From positions 4,799,782 through 4,863,781 of the forward strand of contig NZ_AP018227.1 in assembly GCF_002368095.1 (NCBI RefSeq): 64,000 nt of DNA, given 5' to 3'. A program made the position numbers and the translations under genes. Below are positions 47,409 to 57,347 of the stretch, piece after piece; positions within the stretch are counted from its first letter, which is position 1, and the number at the start of each line of letters is the position of its first letter. The notes under the pieces are model-generated. The model was not told the origin of the DNA. It saw only the letters and a list, made by a program, of their open reading frames with translations, and ran no database searches. Source of the stretch: Calothrix parasitica NIES-267. GTDB taxonomy: Bacteria; Cyanobacteriota; Cyanobacteriia; Cyanobacteriales; Nostocaceae.

Positions 47409-48331
47409 TAACTGTTCGCTGCTGATAACTGATTCACAAAGGGTGTAATTGCATTGACGAATTCGACTGTGGATTCATAGGGTAAGACGTTTCTTCCAGG
47501 AATTTTGATTGCAGTTCCTTGAGGTAGATGTGAACTATAATCACGATTACGCTTTTCGGTGCTATCATTTTTGCCGCTTTGACTGATGCTCGATGCTGTT
47601 TCACCGAAAACTGCTAACGTTGGCTGCATTATAGATTCTATGGCTTTTTGATAATCTTTTCGCCAAAATCCAGCTAAGAACGAAAAAACTGCATAGCGAC
47701 TTGCTGGATTTTTTGCTCCTTCACTCAAGGTATCTAACCATTCATCGTCAACGTCTTCTTTTGAATCAAATAGTTGTTTGATGGAAAAATCCTCTAAAAA
47801 CTTCTTCCGTCTTGCGTACCTATAAAATAGATTTCCTGATGGTGAATCAAATAATAGATTCCATAATAGCTTTTGCTGTATTTGTGGTGCTGGTTTAGTG
47901 ATTACACTCCAAGCAGGAGGTCCTGATAAAATCATTCCAGCAATTAAATCTGGCTGCTTTTTGACTAGTTCTATAGCTACCGGAAATAATGCACCCTGTA
48001 CTACTAGAGCTACAGGCTTTTTTACTATAGTTTTAATAAAATATTGTAATTGTTCTGCCCAATCAATCGGATAATAAGCTAAATGGGGCATATCGCTTTC
48101 ACCACAACCCAATAAATCCGGATTATAAATTGAGTTACGATTGCCTTTTTTGTACCATTCATCACAAAATCGTTGCCAGAAATGCCGCGATAAACCTACA
48201 CCAATAGGATGAATCAATAATAGCGGAACACCTTCTGGTGTTGAATTTACCGGGCTAATATCATAAGCACAGCGAAAGTTATTCCAAGTATAAAATTGAC
48301 TGGAAGATGCTGTTTTATCTTGAGTAATCAT
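47408..48331 (-). CDS. Alpha/beta-hydrolase fold protein lacking the nucleophile serine
   Basis: The 307-residue protein has the fold's oxyanion and strand blocks: PLLLIHPIGVGLSRHFWQRF and YNPDLLGCGESDMP. At the nucleophile elbow it reads PVALVVQGALFPVAIELV, where Val-Gln-Gly takes the place of the usual Gly-His-Ser. A late PTLAVFGETASS could hold the acid position, and there is no clear catalytic His. It may be a non-catalytic relative or use other chemistry. The frame reaches 48361, but the ATG at 48331 (MITQDKTASSSQFYTW) is more plausible; the first 10 codons come from repeat-like DNA. It follows the SDR gene by 37 bases, so the two are probably co-transcribed. Confidence 0.8.
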   Translation of the reverse strand: MITQDKTASSSQFYTWNNFRCAYDISPVNSTPEGVPLLLIHPIGVGLSRHFWQRFCDEWYKKGNRNSIYNPDLLGCGESDMPHLAYYPIDWAEQLQYFIKTIVKKPVALVVQGALFPVAIELVKKQPDLIAGMILSGPPAWSVITKPAPQIQQKLLWNLLFDSPSGNLFYRYARRKKFLEDFSIKQLFDSKEDVDDEWLDTLSEGAKNPASRYAVFSFLAGFWRKDYQKAIESIMQPTLAVFGETASSISQSGKNDSTEKRNRDYSSHLPQGTAIKIPGRNVLPYESTVEFVNAITPFVNQLSAANS

Positions 48332-48368
48332 TAGTGGTGAATAACAAATAACAAATAACAAATATCAA

Positions 48369-49193
48369 TCAAAAAATCATCTGTGGATGAATTAATTTGT
48401 ATCCTGCTTTTTTAATCTTCTCGTTGGATACTTTAGAATTATAAGCGCGGGTTTTTGCTTGAGAAGCGTCCCATACTACGTTTGGTTTATCGTATTTTTG
48501 ACATAAATTTCCGATTAATTCCTTACTCTTGAGATGAGCATCATCAACTAAATTATAAATACCTTGTAGCTGATGCTGACGTGAAAATTCAATCGCACCA
48601 ACAATATCATCTAAGTGAATCCAATTTGTAATATCTTCACCATCACCGGGACGAGTTTGACCGAAAGCTCTACTAAATATTTTTACGAGTTCCCTACCTT
48701 CACCGTAAATACCTCCCAATCGCAGCATACAAACTCGCAGGTCTTCGCTGGATGCTGAAAGCAAAATTTGCTCGGCTTTATTCAAAATTTCACCATTCGC
48801 GTTACTAGGTGCAGTGGGTGTTTCTTCATCAACTTTGGAGCCATTTCTGTCTCCATAAACCGAATAACTAGCAGTATATATCAACTGTTTAACGGTTGAA
48901 TTTTGCTTTAATAGCGAAACTATATTTTCAGCAGTTTTCAAATAAGTTTCTTCATAACTATCTGCACTTTTTGCACCAACACTCAAAAGCACCACATCTT
49001 GATTTTGCAGTACAGCTTTTAAAGCTTCTAAATCCGAACCTGCGACAATTTCTACTTTGTTCGCGACTTCTTGTAATGTTGATACCTTAGCGGTCGTTGT
49101 TGTAGTTGCAGTTATAACCAAATCATTATTTTGCTTCCAGTATTTAGCTACTGCACAACCTACATATCCGCAACCAATAATTGCAATATTCAT
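48369..49193 (-). CDS. NAD(P)-dependent epimerase/dehydratase-like SDR protein
   Basis: The 274-residue protein begins MNIAIIGCGYVGCAVAKYW, a GxGxxG dinucleotide-binding loop. An extended-SDR active site follows, with YTASYSVYGDRNG (Ser and the YxxxN/K area) and VCMLRLGGIYGEGREL. It resembles YeeZ-like proteins of the atypical extended SDR class rather than a true sugar epimerase. The reaction is not predictable. It lies in front of the alpha/beta hydrolase in the same direction. The start ATG at 49193 is the first codon of the Rossmann motif and is safe. Confidence 0.87.
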   Translation of the reverse strand: MNIAIIGCGYVGCAVAKYWKQNNDLVITATTTTTAKVSTLQEVANKVEIVAGSDLEALKAVLQNQDVVLLSVGAKSADSYEETYLKTAENIVSLLKQNSTVKQLIYTASYSVYGDRNGSKVDEETPTAPSNANGEILNKAEQILLSASSEDLRVCMLRLGGIYGEGRELVKIFSRAFGQTRPGDGEDITNWIHLDDIVGAIEFSRQHQLQGIYNLVDDAHLKSKELIGNLCQKYDKPNVVWDASQAKTRAYNSKVSNEKIKKAGYKLIHPQMIF

Positions 49194-49207
49194 AAAACCA
49201 TGGCACC

Positions 49208-49258
49208 CTTAATCAGTTATCAGTTATCAGTTAACAGTTAACAGTTATTAGTAATTAC
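49208..49258. repeat. Heptamer array (CAGTTAT/CAGTTAA)n
   Basis: About six seven-base units between the SDR and glutathione peroxidase genes, related to the TAACTGA arrays at 12171 and 24446. Confidence 0.85.
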
Positions 49259-49261
49259 TAA

Positions 49262-49747
49262 TTATTGTGCTATTTCCCTTTCGATAGCAGCAATTAATTC
49301 AGGTGAATTTGGCTTGACGCTGCTTTTAAACCGAGCTACAACTTCACCTTGCTTATTAACTAAAAACTTTTCAAAGTTCCAAGCAATAGGTCCCTTTGGT
49401 TCAATTGCGGTTGTGAGTCTAGCATACAGTGGATGCTGCTCTTCGCCTTTCGCATGGAGTTTATCAAACAATTCAAAAGTTGTGCTGTAATTCCTCGTAC
49501 AGAAATCTGTAATCTCCTCATTAGTTCCCGGTTCTTGTCCTCCAAAATCATTGCATGGAAAACCTAAAATCTTTAATCCTGCTTCTTTGTAATTTTGATT
49601 TAGCTTTTCTAATCCTGCGTACTGGGAAGTATAGCCACACTGGGAAGCTACATTAACAATTAGCAGTACTTTATTCATATACTCAGCTAATTTCTTATCC
49701 TTCCCATCCATAGTTTTGACTATAACGTCAGATATTGTGTTATTCAT
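49262..49747 (-). CDS. Glutathione peroxidase family protein (Cys type)
   Basis: The 161-residue thiol peroxidase reduces hydroperoxides, in cyanobacteria often lipid peroxides with NADPH or thioredoxin. The peroxidatic Cys37 is in NVASQCGYTSQY, the second block is LGFPCNDFGGQEPG (conserved Gln and possible resolving Cys), and the Trp/Asn of the tetrad are in WNFEKFLV. The open frame extends to 49894, but the extra 49 residues come from a MITE-like element and non-conserved DNA; MNNTISDVIVK at 49747 is the proper start. It is in the same direction as the SDR gene, separated by a heptamer array. Confidence 0.92.
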   Translation of the reverse strand: MNNTISDVIVKTMDGKDKKLAEYMNKVLLIVNVASQCGYTSQYAGLEKLNQNYKEAGLKILGFPCNDFGGQEPGTNEEITDFCTRNYSTTFELFDKLHAKGEEQHPLYARLTTAIEPKGPIAWNFEKFLVNKQGEVVARFKSSVKPNSPELIAAIEREIAQ

Positions 49748-50397
49748 TTTTGTTCTTGTTTGATAGGGACTATTGCCAAGTTTCTCATATTGCAGGCACT
49801 TCACAACAAGCGGAGGAATGCTAGTACCGCTTTGCGGAAGTAAAAAGTAAGAAGTAGCGGAAATTGCGGTCTTGGGGGAAACCCCCAAGAGCAAATTTCC
49901 AAGACAAAAAGTTTGATATCTGGGGCTTTTCAGCCCTTTTTAATGGTTGCTTTATTTAAGCCGTAGCGTACTAGTAATATTATTTACATTTGCTTACTAA
50001 CAGATACTCCCATGTTTATTTTGTAATAGATTTTAGTTGAAATAAGATTATTCATGCAATTATTTTTTGATTAAAATATCTCCATACTCCCTGTTCGCAG
50101 TGTTCGCGAATCATATGGAAATAAAAATTGATGTCGTAGTTCATAGATTTGATAGCCACAATATTCAAGTCTTGAATTACTCAAGTTTAATCACCAACTA
50201 TAAAAATAAGTATATTAAACGTTTCTTTAATCACTAAAAATAAAATAAATACATAAGTAAATACCTAATTAAAGGATAGCTAAACTGAAATAGGAGCTAG
50301 TAACGGATTATTCAATAGCTAACTAAAGAATTGGTTGTGAAACCGTTTAAACTTTTATTACCCTAGGAGATGCCGTCACTTGACTATCTATTATCAG
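49748..50397. other. Spacer with a family B element
   Basis: A 650-base spacer upstream of the glutathione peroxidase gene. 49821-49974 is a complete family B element. The rest is AT-rich without a frame or clear hairpin. Confidence 0.6.
49821..49974. repeat. MITE-like element, family B copy 2 (inverted)
   Basis: This 154-bp element with CTAGTAC/GTACTAG ends is the reverse complement of the copy at 5192-5345. The hairpin loop differs in a symmetrical way: AAA in one copy, TTT in the other when read in the same direction. Confidence 0.88.
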
Positions 50398-51192
50398 CTA
50401 TTTATGAATCGACCCATCTGGCATAATTGCTCCAGATAAATTAGCTCCAATAAGTTTAACAAGTAGGCGATCGCCAGAACGAATTCTTGCTCCTCTCAAA
50501 TCAGCACCGCGTAAATCAGCACCGCTCAAATCGGCACCAATCAAGTCAGCACCTTGTAGATTAGCTTCTTTCATGTCGGCTAAAAGTAAGTTTGCCCTAA
50601 ATAAATTAGCATTAGACAAATCAGCACCTCGCAGGATTATCTTATGCATGAAAGCATCGCTAAGGTTAGCACCGTTTAATTTGGCATAGCTGAGATTTCT
50701 ACCAGATAAATCCCTTCCCTTGAGATTAGCGCGACGAAAATCTTGTCCGCTCAAATCCGATTGTTGGGGAGGTTGATAAGTTTGATTAGGTGTAGACTTA
50801 GGAGTCCACTTTTGTTCATAAGGTGCATAAGAATTGGACTTGCTACTACTGCTGCTACTGCTCTTAGGTGTAGTAGTTTTTTTCGGTTGATAAGGCGAAG
50901 AAGGCCATTCTGTCTTATATTGACGCTCAGGTGCAGGGTTTTTTTTCGGTTGATAAGACGCACTATTACCAGGCCCAGACCTATACTTTGCCTTGATAGA
51001 GCGTAACTTTTCCCGAGCTTCATTAATTTCCTGTAGCTTCTTGCGAGCTTTTTCTTGCAACCGATGTTTTTCTTGAGGAATCCTATCTGGGTGCCAAATA
51101 AAAGCCAAATCCCTATAAGCCTGGTTCACTTCTTCAAGCGAGGCCCCAGGCTCCAAATCCAAAATTCTATAGTACCGCTCCAGTTCTCTCAT
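50398..51192 (-). CDS. DnaJ-domain protein with C-terminal pentapeptide repeats
   Basis: The 264-residue protein opens with a J domain (1-70) holding the HPD motif at 34-36 (AFIWHPDRIPQEK), the site that stimulates Hsp70/DnaK ATPase. A Ser/Pro/Lys-rich linker follows (70-150, with repeated YQPKK units). The C-terminus (about 150-255) is a run of pentapeptide repeats A(D/N)LxG such as ANLSDAFMH and ADLSGADLRGADLRGA, forming a right-handed quadrilateral helix. Such J-pentapeptide fusions are typical of cyanobacteria and may bring DnaK to a specific client. The start ATG opens directly on the J domain. It diverges from psaC. Confidence 0.9.
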   Translation of the reverse strand: MRELERYYRILDLEPGASLEEVNQAYRDLAFIWHPDRIPQEKHRLQEKARKKLQEINEAREKLRSIKAKYRSGPGNSASYQPKKNPAPERQYKTEWPSSPYQPKKTTTPKSSSSSSSKSNSYAPYEQKWTPKSTPNQTYQPPQQSDLSGQDFRRANLKGRDLSGRNLSYAKLNGANLSDAFMHKIILRGADLSNANLFRANLLLADMKEANLQGADLIGADLSGADLRGADLRGARIRSGDRLLVKLIGANLSGAIMPDGSIHK

Positions 51193-51605
51193 AAGGTGAA
51201 GTGAATGGTAAATCTACTTAATTATCAGTTATTCAGACGTGTATTTGCCTAATTGTTTGTCAAATTTTGTTATTACGCTGCCATCCTAGTTACAAGTAGA
51301 GATTTAAAAAGACCCAATTATTACGATAATAGTTCGCAATTGGAAAAGTGGGGTGATGGGGTGAGGGGTGGAGACAAGGGGACAAGGGGAGAGGGAGACA
51401 AGGGGAGGGGGAGACAGGGAGAAATTAACTATTACCAATTACCAATCCCCAATTACCCATTCCCAATTCCCAATTCTCAATTTAAGTTATTACGTTGTTT
51501 AAAGTTATGTAGCCTTTTGAATACAACGACTCAAGCGCTGAGGTAAACTAGCCCTTGATTATGATTCTTTCAATAGAGCAGAACACTCGGAAAGGGGTTT
51601 TTTAA
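51193..51605. other. Divergent promoter region of the J-protein gene and psaC
   Basis: It holds a purine-rich array (51345-51425) and a CCAATTA/CCCAATT array (51427-51480). The 120 bases before psaC carry a TATGAT box at 51560 as a possible -10 element, with no good -35. GGAAAGGGG precedes the psaC start. Confidence 0.5.
51345..51480. repeat. G/A-rich tandem repeat followed by heptamer array
   Basis: GGGGTGA, GACAAGG and GGGGAGA units up to 51425, then CCAATTA/CCCAATT units to 51480. Same types as at 6381, 46232 and 51940. Confidence 0.8.
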
Positions 51606-51851
<246 letters not shown>

Positions 51852-51939
51852 TTAATATGGGAATGGCGCATGGGGCATGGGCCATGGAGAATAGTTGATA
51901 GTTAGCATTTAAGAATTAACTAATAACTATCTTTCATCA

Positions 51940-52006
51940 CTCATTACCTATTACCCATTACCCATTACCCATTAACCAATTCCCAATCCCCAATCCCCAA
52001 TTCCCA
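51940..52006. repeat. Heptamer array (CCCATTA/CCAATTC)n
   Basis: About nine seven-base units between psaC and glmS. Confidence 0.85.
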
Positions 52007-52122
52007 AATATATTCTGTATAAAATTACTATTAATTTGCTCCGTTTTCCTTGGCTTGACCATGAAGTATGTGTTAACTACTATAACCAGTTAAGTCATAC
52101 TGAAAACGGAGTGGTGTGAACT

Positions 52123-54021
52123 ATGTGCGGAATCGTTGGGTATATCGGCGCACAAGTGGCGACGGATGTTCTACTTGCAGGGCTGGAAAAGCTTGAATAT
52201 CGTGGCTATGATTCTGCTGGAATCGCTACGGTATCGGAAGGTGAAATTAGCTGCGTTCGAGCTAAGGGTAAGTTACATAATTTACGTACTAAGTTAGAAC
52301 AGTCTGAAAATTCGGCGCGTGTCGGTATTGGACATACCAGATGGGCTACTCACGGGAAGCCGGAAGAATATAACGCTCACCCCCACATGGATACTGCTTT
52401 GCGGGTGGCGGTGGTAATGAATGGTATTGTTGAAAATTATCGCGAGCTACGGGAAGACTTAAAGGCTCAAGGTCATGAGTTTCGTTCGGATACCGATACT
52501 GAGGTTATCCCCCATTTAATCGCTCAGTTTCTCAAAGAAGAAGTTGCTCTCGGGGAAACTTATCCGGATTTAATGTTTTATGAAGCAGTGCGAAAAGCAG
52601 TAAATCAGCTAAGCGGTGCTTTTGCTGTTGCTGTGATTAGTGCTGATTTTCCCGATGAAATTATTTTAGTGCGTCAGCAAGCACCTTTAGTAATTGGTTT
52701 CGGACAAGGTGAATTTTTCTGTGCTTCCGATACTCCCGCAATTATTTCCCATACCCGTGCGGTGCTAAATCTTGACAACAGCGAAATGGCACGTTTAACT
52801 CCTTTGGGTGTGGAGGTTTATAACTTTGCTGGGGAAAGGTTGAAGAAACAGCCAAGATTGCTGAATATGAATCCTGTCATGGTGGAAAAGCAGGGATTCA
52901 AGCACTTTATGCTCAAGGAAATCTACGAGCAACCTGGAGTGGTAAGAGCTTGTTTAGACGCTTATTTCAGCCATCAAGATACTCTCGATTATACAAATTC
53001 CCCAGTCAATCTGGGCTTACCAGACGAACTTTATAGCGATTTAGAACAAATACAGATAGTTGCCTGCGGTACTAGTTGGCACGCGGCATTAGTCGGAAAA
53101 TACTTATTAGAACAATTTGCGGGAATTCCCACTCAGGTGCATTACGCTTCTGAATTTCGCTATTCACCAACACCTTTAACCCCCAATACATTGATAATCG
53201 GCGTAACTCAATCCGGTGAAACTGCCGATACTTTGGCAGCTTTAGCAATGGAAAAACAACGTCGAGAAGCCAAAGACTCTAAATATCACCCCAGACTTTT
53301 GGGTATCACAAACCGTCCCGAAAGTAGCTTGGGATTAATGGTTCCGCATATTATTAATACTTTGGCTGGAATTGAAATCGGTGTAGCAGCGACAAAAACC
53401 TTTGTTGCTCAGCTAATGGCGTTTTATGCATTGGCTTTAGACTTAGCTTATCGCTGTAAAACTGTTTCCAGCGAAAGAATAGTCGAGATGATAGCCGGAT
53501 TGCGGATGATTCCCAACGAAATTGAAGAAACTCTTAAAAAACAAGAGCAATTAACCGAACAGCTAGCTCACGAATTTACAGAAACCAGAGACTTTATATT
53601 CTTAGGTAGAGGAATCAACTTCCCTATCGCTCTAGAAGGTGCTTTAAAATTAAAAGAAATTAGCTATATTCATGCCGAAGGATATCCCGCTGGGGAAATG
53701 AAACACGGTCCCATCGCGCTTTTAGATGAAAAAGTTCCAGTTGTAGCCATTGCAATGCCCGGTAGCGTACACGAAAAAGTGATTTCCAACGCTCAGGAAG
53801 CAAAAGCAAGAGACTCAAGGTTGATTGGAATTGCACCTGCTGACGATGCAGAAGTAGCGGAAGTATTTAACGATTTGATTCCGGTGACGACTGTTGATGA
53901 ATTGCTGTCGCCGATTTTGACAGTAGTACCTTTGCAGCTATTGGCTTATCACATCGCTGCTCGTCGCGGTTTGGATGTGGATCAGCCGAGAAATTTGGCT
54001 AAATCTGTGACAGTTGAGTAA
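52123..54021 (+). CDS. glmS: Glutamine-fructose-6-phosphate aminotransferase (isomerizing)
   Basis: The 632-residue enzyme makes glucosamine-6-phosphate from fructose-6-phosphate and glutamine, the first step to UDP-GlcNAc for peptidoglycan and glycan synthesis. The class II glutaminase domain starts MCGIVGYIGAQ with the nucleophile Cys directly after Met, and contains GHTRWATHGKP. Two SIS domains follow (about 300-430 and 475-610), with ACGTSWHAAL, TQSGETADTLAAL and the C-terminal active-site block LLAYHIAARRGLDVDQPRNLAKSVTVE (positions 606-632). All expected parts are present at normal length. A hairpin-type terminator follows at 54114. Confidence 0.98.
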   Translation: MCGIVGYIGAQVATDVLLAGLEKLEYRGYDSAGIATVSEGEISCVRAKGKLHNLRTKLEQSENSARVGIGHTRWATHGKPEEYNAHPHMDTALRVAVVMNGIVENYRELREDLKAQGHEFRSDTDTEVIPHLIAQFLKEEVALGETYPDLMFYEAVRKAVNQLSGAFAVAVISADFPDEIILVRQQAPLVIGFGQGEFFCASDTPAIISHTRAVLNLDNSEMARLTPLGVEVYNFAGERLKKQPRLLNMNPVMVEKQGFKHFMLKEIYEQPGVVRACLDAYFSHQDTLDYTNSPVNLGLPDELYSDLEQIQIVACGTSWHAALVGKYLLEQFAGIPTQVHYASEFRYSPTPLTPNTLIIGVTQSGETADTLAALAMEKQRREAKDSKYHPRLLGITNRPESSLGLMVPHIINTLAGIEIGVAATKTFVAQLMAFYALALDLAYRCKTVSSERIVEMIAGLRMIPNEIEETLKKQEQLTEQLAHEFTETRDFIFLGRGINFPIALEGALKLKEISYIHAEGYPAGEMKHGPIALLDEKVPVVAIAMPGSVHEKVISNAQEAKARDSRLIGIAPADDAEVAEVFNDLIPVTTVDELLSPILTVVPLQLLAYHIAARRGLDVDQPRNLAKSVTVE

Positions 54022-54054
54022 GGGTAATTACTTAGTTTAAATGTAGTGTCGCAG

Positions 54055-54112
54055 AACAATAAAGTTGTACAATAAACAATAAAATTGTACAACAAATAAT
54101 AAAGTTATACAA
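54055..54112 (+). repeat. Three tandem units of about 19-20 bp after glmS
   Basis: The units read AACAATAAAGTTGTACAA, AACAATAAAATTGTACAA and AATAATAAAGTTATACAA. The spacing is close to two DNA turns. Each unit contains a TTGTACAA-like palindrome. Confidence 0.85.
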
Positions 54113-54113
54113 A

Positions 54114-54155
54114 ATCTCCTATGGGTCAGTTTCAGTACACCTGTGGGAGATTTTA
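54114..54155 (+). terminator. Probable terminator of glmS
   Basis: ATCTCC...GGAGAT stem with a loop of about 26 bases (itself containing ACCTGT/ ATGGGT pairing potential), followed by TTTTATTT. It lies about 95 bases after the glmS stop. Confidence 0.6.
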
Positions 54156-54343
54156 TTTATGATTTGAGCCAAAAGAGGATGCATAAAACTAATTGTCGTT
54201 TAGCTTTCAAAACCACCTTGGAATCAATTGATAAGGTCGTCCCGGAGGGACTTAAGGACATATGGCAGATAAAAACCGTGGGCTTTCATTGTCACAATTA
54301 CTATAAATTATACTAATAATTTGGAATGTACTTAATCTAGATA

Positions 54344-57136
54344 ATGAGCCAGACACAATATCAAGTAGGAGGTAGTCTAAGCAATGATGCTCCGACCTAT
54401 GTAGAGCGTGAGGCTGATTCGCAACTGTATGAAGCTTTGAAGAGAGGAGAATTTTGTTATGTACTCAATTCCAGACAAATGGGTAAGTCTTCTTTGCTTG
54501 TACGTACAAAGCACCGCTTAGAATCGGAGGGATTTCGCTGTACTGCTGTTGATGTGACGGGTATCGGTAGTGAGAATGTGACTCCGGAGCAATGGTATAA
54601 GGGAATTATTTCTCAATTATATTTAGGTTTTAATCTTTTTGGAAAGGTTAATTTTAAAAAATGGTGGAAGGAACAGGAAGATATTCCGGTTTTGCAGAGA
54701 TTAAATTTATTTATTTCTGATGTTATTTTAGAACAGTTTCCCACAGAAGAGTTATTTATATTTATTGATGAAATAGATAGCATACTTAGTTTACCTTTTT
54801 CAGTTGATGATTTTTTTGCTTTGATTCGATTTTGCTATAACCAAAGAACAATTAACCCGGATTATAATCGGATTACTTTTGCTATCTTCGGAGTTGCAAC
54901 ACCTTCAGATTTGATTAAAAATAAAAAGCGAACTCCTTTTAATATCGGTAAATCAATTGAATTAAATGGTTTTACTTTAGAGCAAATTCACCCTTTAAGT
55001 AAAGGTTTACACAATCCGATAGAAAAACCAGATAAAGCAATTGAAGAAGTCTTGAATTGGACGAATGGACAGCCATTTTTGACTCAAAAATTATGTCAAT
55101 TATTATTTGAACATGCTCAAGAATCAGCAAATAAAGGTGTTTTTTTTAATCCAGAAAAATCAATAGAAAAACTAGTGCGATCGCAAGTTATCGAAAATTG
55201 GGAATCCCAGGACGAACCGGAACATTTAAGAACTATTAGCAATCGGATTCTAAGTAACGAAAAATTAGCGGGACGTTTGCTAGGAATTTATCAAAGAATA
55301 TTGTTAGGGGAAATAATACAGAGCAATAATACTTCAGAAAAAATTGAGCTTCTGCTATCTGGTTTAGTTGTAAACGAGCAAGGAATTATAAAAGTAAAAA
55401 ATCGGATTTATCGAGAAATATTTAATCAACAGTGGGTAAGCCAGCAATTAGAAAATCTCCGCCCTTATTCTGAAAAATTTAATGCTTGGATTGATTCTCA
55501 ACAGCATGATAACTCTAAGCTTTTAAAAGGTTTAGCTCTTCAACAGGCACTATCTTGGGCAGACGATAAAAAGCTTTCCGATTTAGATTACCGTTTTCTG
55601 GGTGCGAGTCAAGCAATTGTGAAACAGGAAGTAGAAGATAACTTAATTACTGCAAATCAAGAGCTTGAAAAAGCAGAATTTGCACTAGATGCCGCAAAAC
55701 AAGCATATAAAATTTTAGCAGATGCAAAAAGAATTGCAAAAGACAAAGTTAAAAATTTACGGTTACTCAAACGCTGGACAATTGCTATTTCAATCGGAGT
55801 TGCTATATTTGTAATTTCGCTACGGGTAAGCGGTTTATTACAGGGAATGGAACTAACTGCATGGGATAGATTTTTTCAAGCCAGTTTACAACCAATAATA
55901 GAACCTAGAATAGCAATCATAACTGTTGACGAGCCAGATATACAAAAAATTGGTAAATATCCTTTATCTGATAAAGTATTGGCAGCCGCTTTAACAAATT
56001 TAAAATCTTACAATCCCAGCATGATTGGACTAGCTTTGTATCGAGATTTACCTGTAGAACCAGGTCATCAAGAATTAGTTAAATTATTTGAAAATACTCC
56101 TAATTTAATTGGAATAGAAAAAGTCGTTGATAGTAAAGTTGCACCATCTAAAGTTTTAGAAAAATTAGATAGAATAGGTTTTGATGACCAAATATTAGAT
56201 GAAGATGGAAAAGTACGTCGTGCTTTTCTTTCCTATCAATTTTCGGGAGATGAATTAAAATTTAGCTTTGCTGCTAAATTAGCTTTGGGTTATCTACTAA
56301 AAGAAAAAGGTATTACCTTCAAACCATTACCCGATAACCGATACCATATTCAACTAGGAAAAACCGTATTTAAACCTTTACAGGGTAGCGACGGTAGCTA
56401 TATTCGAGCAAAAACGGGAGGATACCAAATTCTGCTTAATTATCACGGTACGAGGGCACAATTTCAAACTTTTTCTATTACAAAATTATTAGCTAATCGC
56501 ATACCTCCCCAAGCATTAGAATCGCGGATAGTACTAATAGGTGCAACAGCCGAAAGCATTAATGATTCGTTTTTAACTCCCTACAGAAGTCAGAGTGTGG
56601 AAGAAATTCCCAAACAAAACAGTAGTCAGAGTATTAAAGGAGTTCCTAAACAAATGTCAGGAGTAACGATTCATGCAAATATCATCAGTCAACTGTTGAA
56701 TGCAGCTTTGGATGGAAAAGGCTTTTTGCAAGTATGGTCTGAACCTGTAGAATGGCTGTGGATTTTACTTTGGTCGGGAATAGGTGCAATATTAGCATGG
56801 AAAATCAATTCCCGCAGTTTGATTGTTGTTGCTGCTATATTTACGATTATCGGAATTTTAGGTATTGGTTACTTGGCTTTCTTACAGGGATTGTGGATAC
56901 CCACAGTTCCACCCGTAATTGCGGTAATAATAGCTGTAATCGCGCTACCTACGATTACGATAGGACATTTGGAAAGGAATACCCTGATTCAAACAGTCAA
57001 AATACTAATTTCTATCAGTCGAGAAAAACCTGCACCGGGAAGAATTGCAATTGAATATCTCAAACAAGGGGAAAGTAAAGAAAATCTGCAATTGATTGAA
57101 GCTACATTATCGCAGTCGGGAATGGGAGAGGAATGA
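54344..57136 (+). CDS. AAA-like ATPase fused to a CHASE2 sensor domain
   Basis: The 930-residue protein has an N-terminal AAA_35-type NTPase (about 1-390): opening [20 protein letters not shown], Walker [13 protein letters not shown] (about 42-53), Walker B-like [12 protein letters not shown] and [13 protein letters not shown] helical coiled linker (415-470) leads to a membrane segment (about 474-497). The CHASE2 domain follows (about 500-785; [27 protein letters not shown]), expected outside the cytoplasm, then three membrane segments (about 795-875) and a short tail. An extracellular signal would thus be linked to an internal P-loop ATPase. The AAA domain is shared with the gene at 57720, and a DUF928 gene lies nearby, so they may work together. 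The biological role is unknown. Confidence 0.88.
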   Translation: MSQTQYQVGGSLSNDAPTYVEREADSQLYEALKRGEFCYVLNSRQMGKSSLLVRTKHRLESEGFRCTAVDVTGIGSENVTPEQWYKGIISQLYLGFNLFGKVNFKKWWKEQEDIPVLQRLNLFISDVILEQFPTEELFIFIDEIDSILSLPFSVDDFFALIRFCYNQRTINPDYNRITFAIFGVATPSDLIKNKKRTPFNIGKSIELNGFTLEQIHPLSKGLHNPIEKPDKAIEEVLNWTNGQPFLTQKLCQLLFEHAQESANKGVFFNPEKSIEKLVRSQVIENWESQDEPEHLRTISNRILSNEKLAGRLLGIYQRILLGEIIQSNNTSEKIELLLSGLVVNEQGIIKVKNRIYREIFNQQWVSQQLENLRPYSEKFNAWIDSQQHDNSKLLKGLALQQALSWADDKKLSDLDYRFLGASQAIVKQEVEDNLITANQELEKAEFALDAAKQAYKILADAKRIAKDKVKNLRLLKRWTIAISIGVAIFVISLRVSGLLQGMELTAWDRFFQASLQPIIEPRIAIITVDEPDIQKIGKYPLSDKVLAAALTNLKSYNPSMIGLALYRDLPVEPGHQELVKLFENTPNLIGIEKVVDSKVAPSKVLEKLDRIGFDDQILDEDGKVRRAFLSYQFSGDELKFSFAAKLALGYLLKEKGITFKPLPDNRYHIQLGKTVFKPLQGSDGSYIRAKTGGYQILLNYHGTRAQFQTFSITKLLANRIPPQALESRIVLIGATAESINDSFLTPYRSQSVEEIPKQNSSQSIKGVPKQMSGVTIHANIISQLLNAALDGKGFLQVWSEPVEWLWILLWSGIGAILAWKINSRSLIVVAAIFTIIGILGIGYLAFLQGLWIPTVPPVIAVIIAVIALPTITIGHLERNTLIQTVKILISISREKPAPGRIAIEYLKQGESKENLQLIEATLSQSGMGEE

Positions 57137-57137
57137 G

Positions 57138-57172
57138 TAATGAGTAATGAGTAAGGAGTAATGAGTAATGAG
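57138..57172. repeat. Heptamer array (AGTAATG)n
   Basis: Five units of AGTAATG begin at the stop codon of the AAA-CHASE2 gene. Confidence 0.85.
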
Positions 57173-57236
57173 TTAAAAGATTAAATTACCCAATTCTAGA
57201 CTTTCGATTCAACATCCTATAACTAAAAGACGAATC

Positions 57237-57260
57237 TATCAACTTTTATCAACTTTTATA
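57237..57260 (+). promoter_or_regulatory. TATCAACTTT direct repeats upstream of a small ORF
   Basis: TATCAACTTTTATCAACTTT in tandem, about 90 bases before the 57-aa ORF. A CTTGTCATACTT block and TATAAATAATAA follow at 57281-57321. The same set of blocks precedes the gene at 60310. Confidence 0.5.
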
Positions 57261-57347
57261 TATTTACGATTTTATTTAACCTTGTCATACTTGAAGGAGT
57301 TATAAAGCTATAAATAATAAGTTTTTTAATTTTAACAAGGAGATTTC

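Noticed and set aside
49748-49894. 49-residue N-terminal extension of glutathione peroxidase
   Set aside because: It is derived from the family B element; the family's normal start is at 49747.
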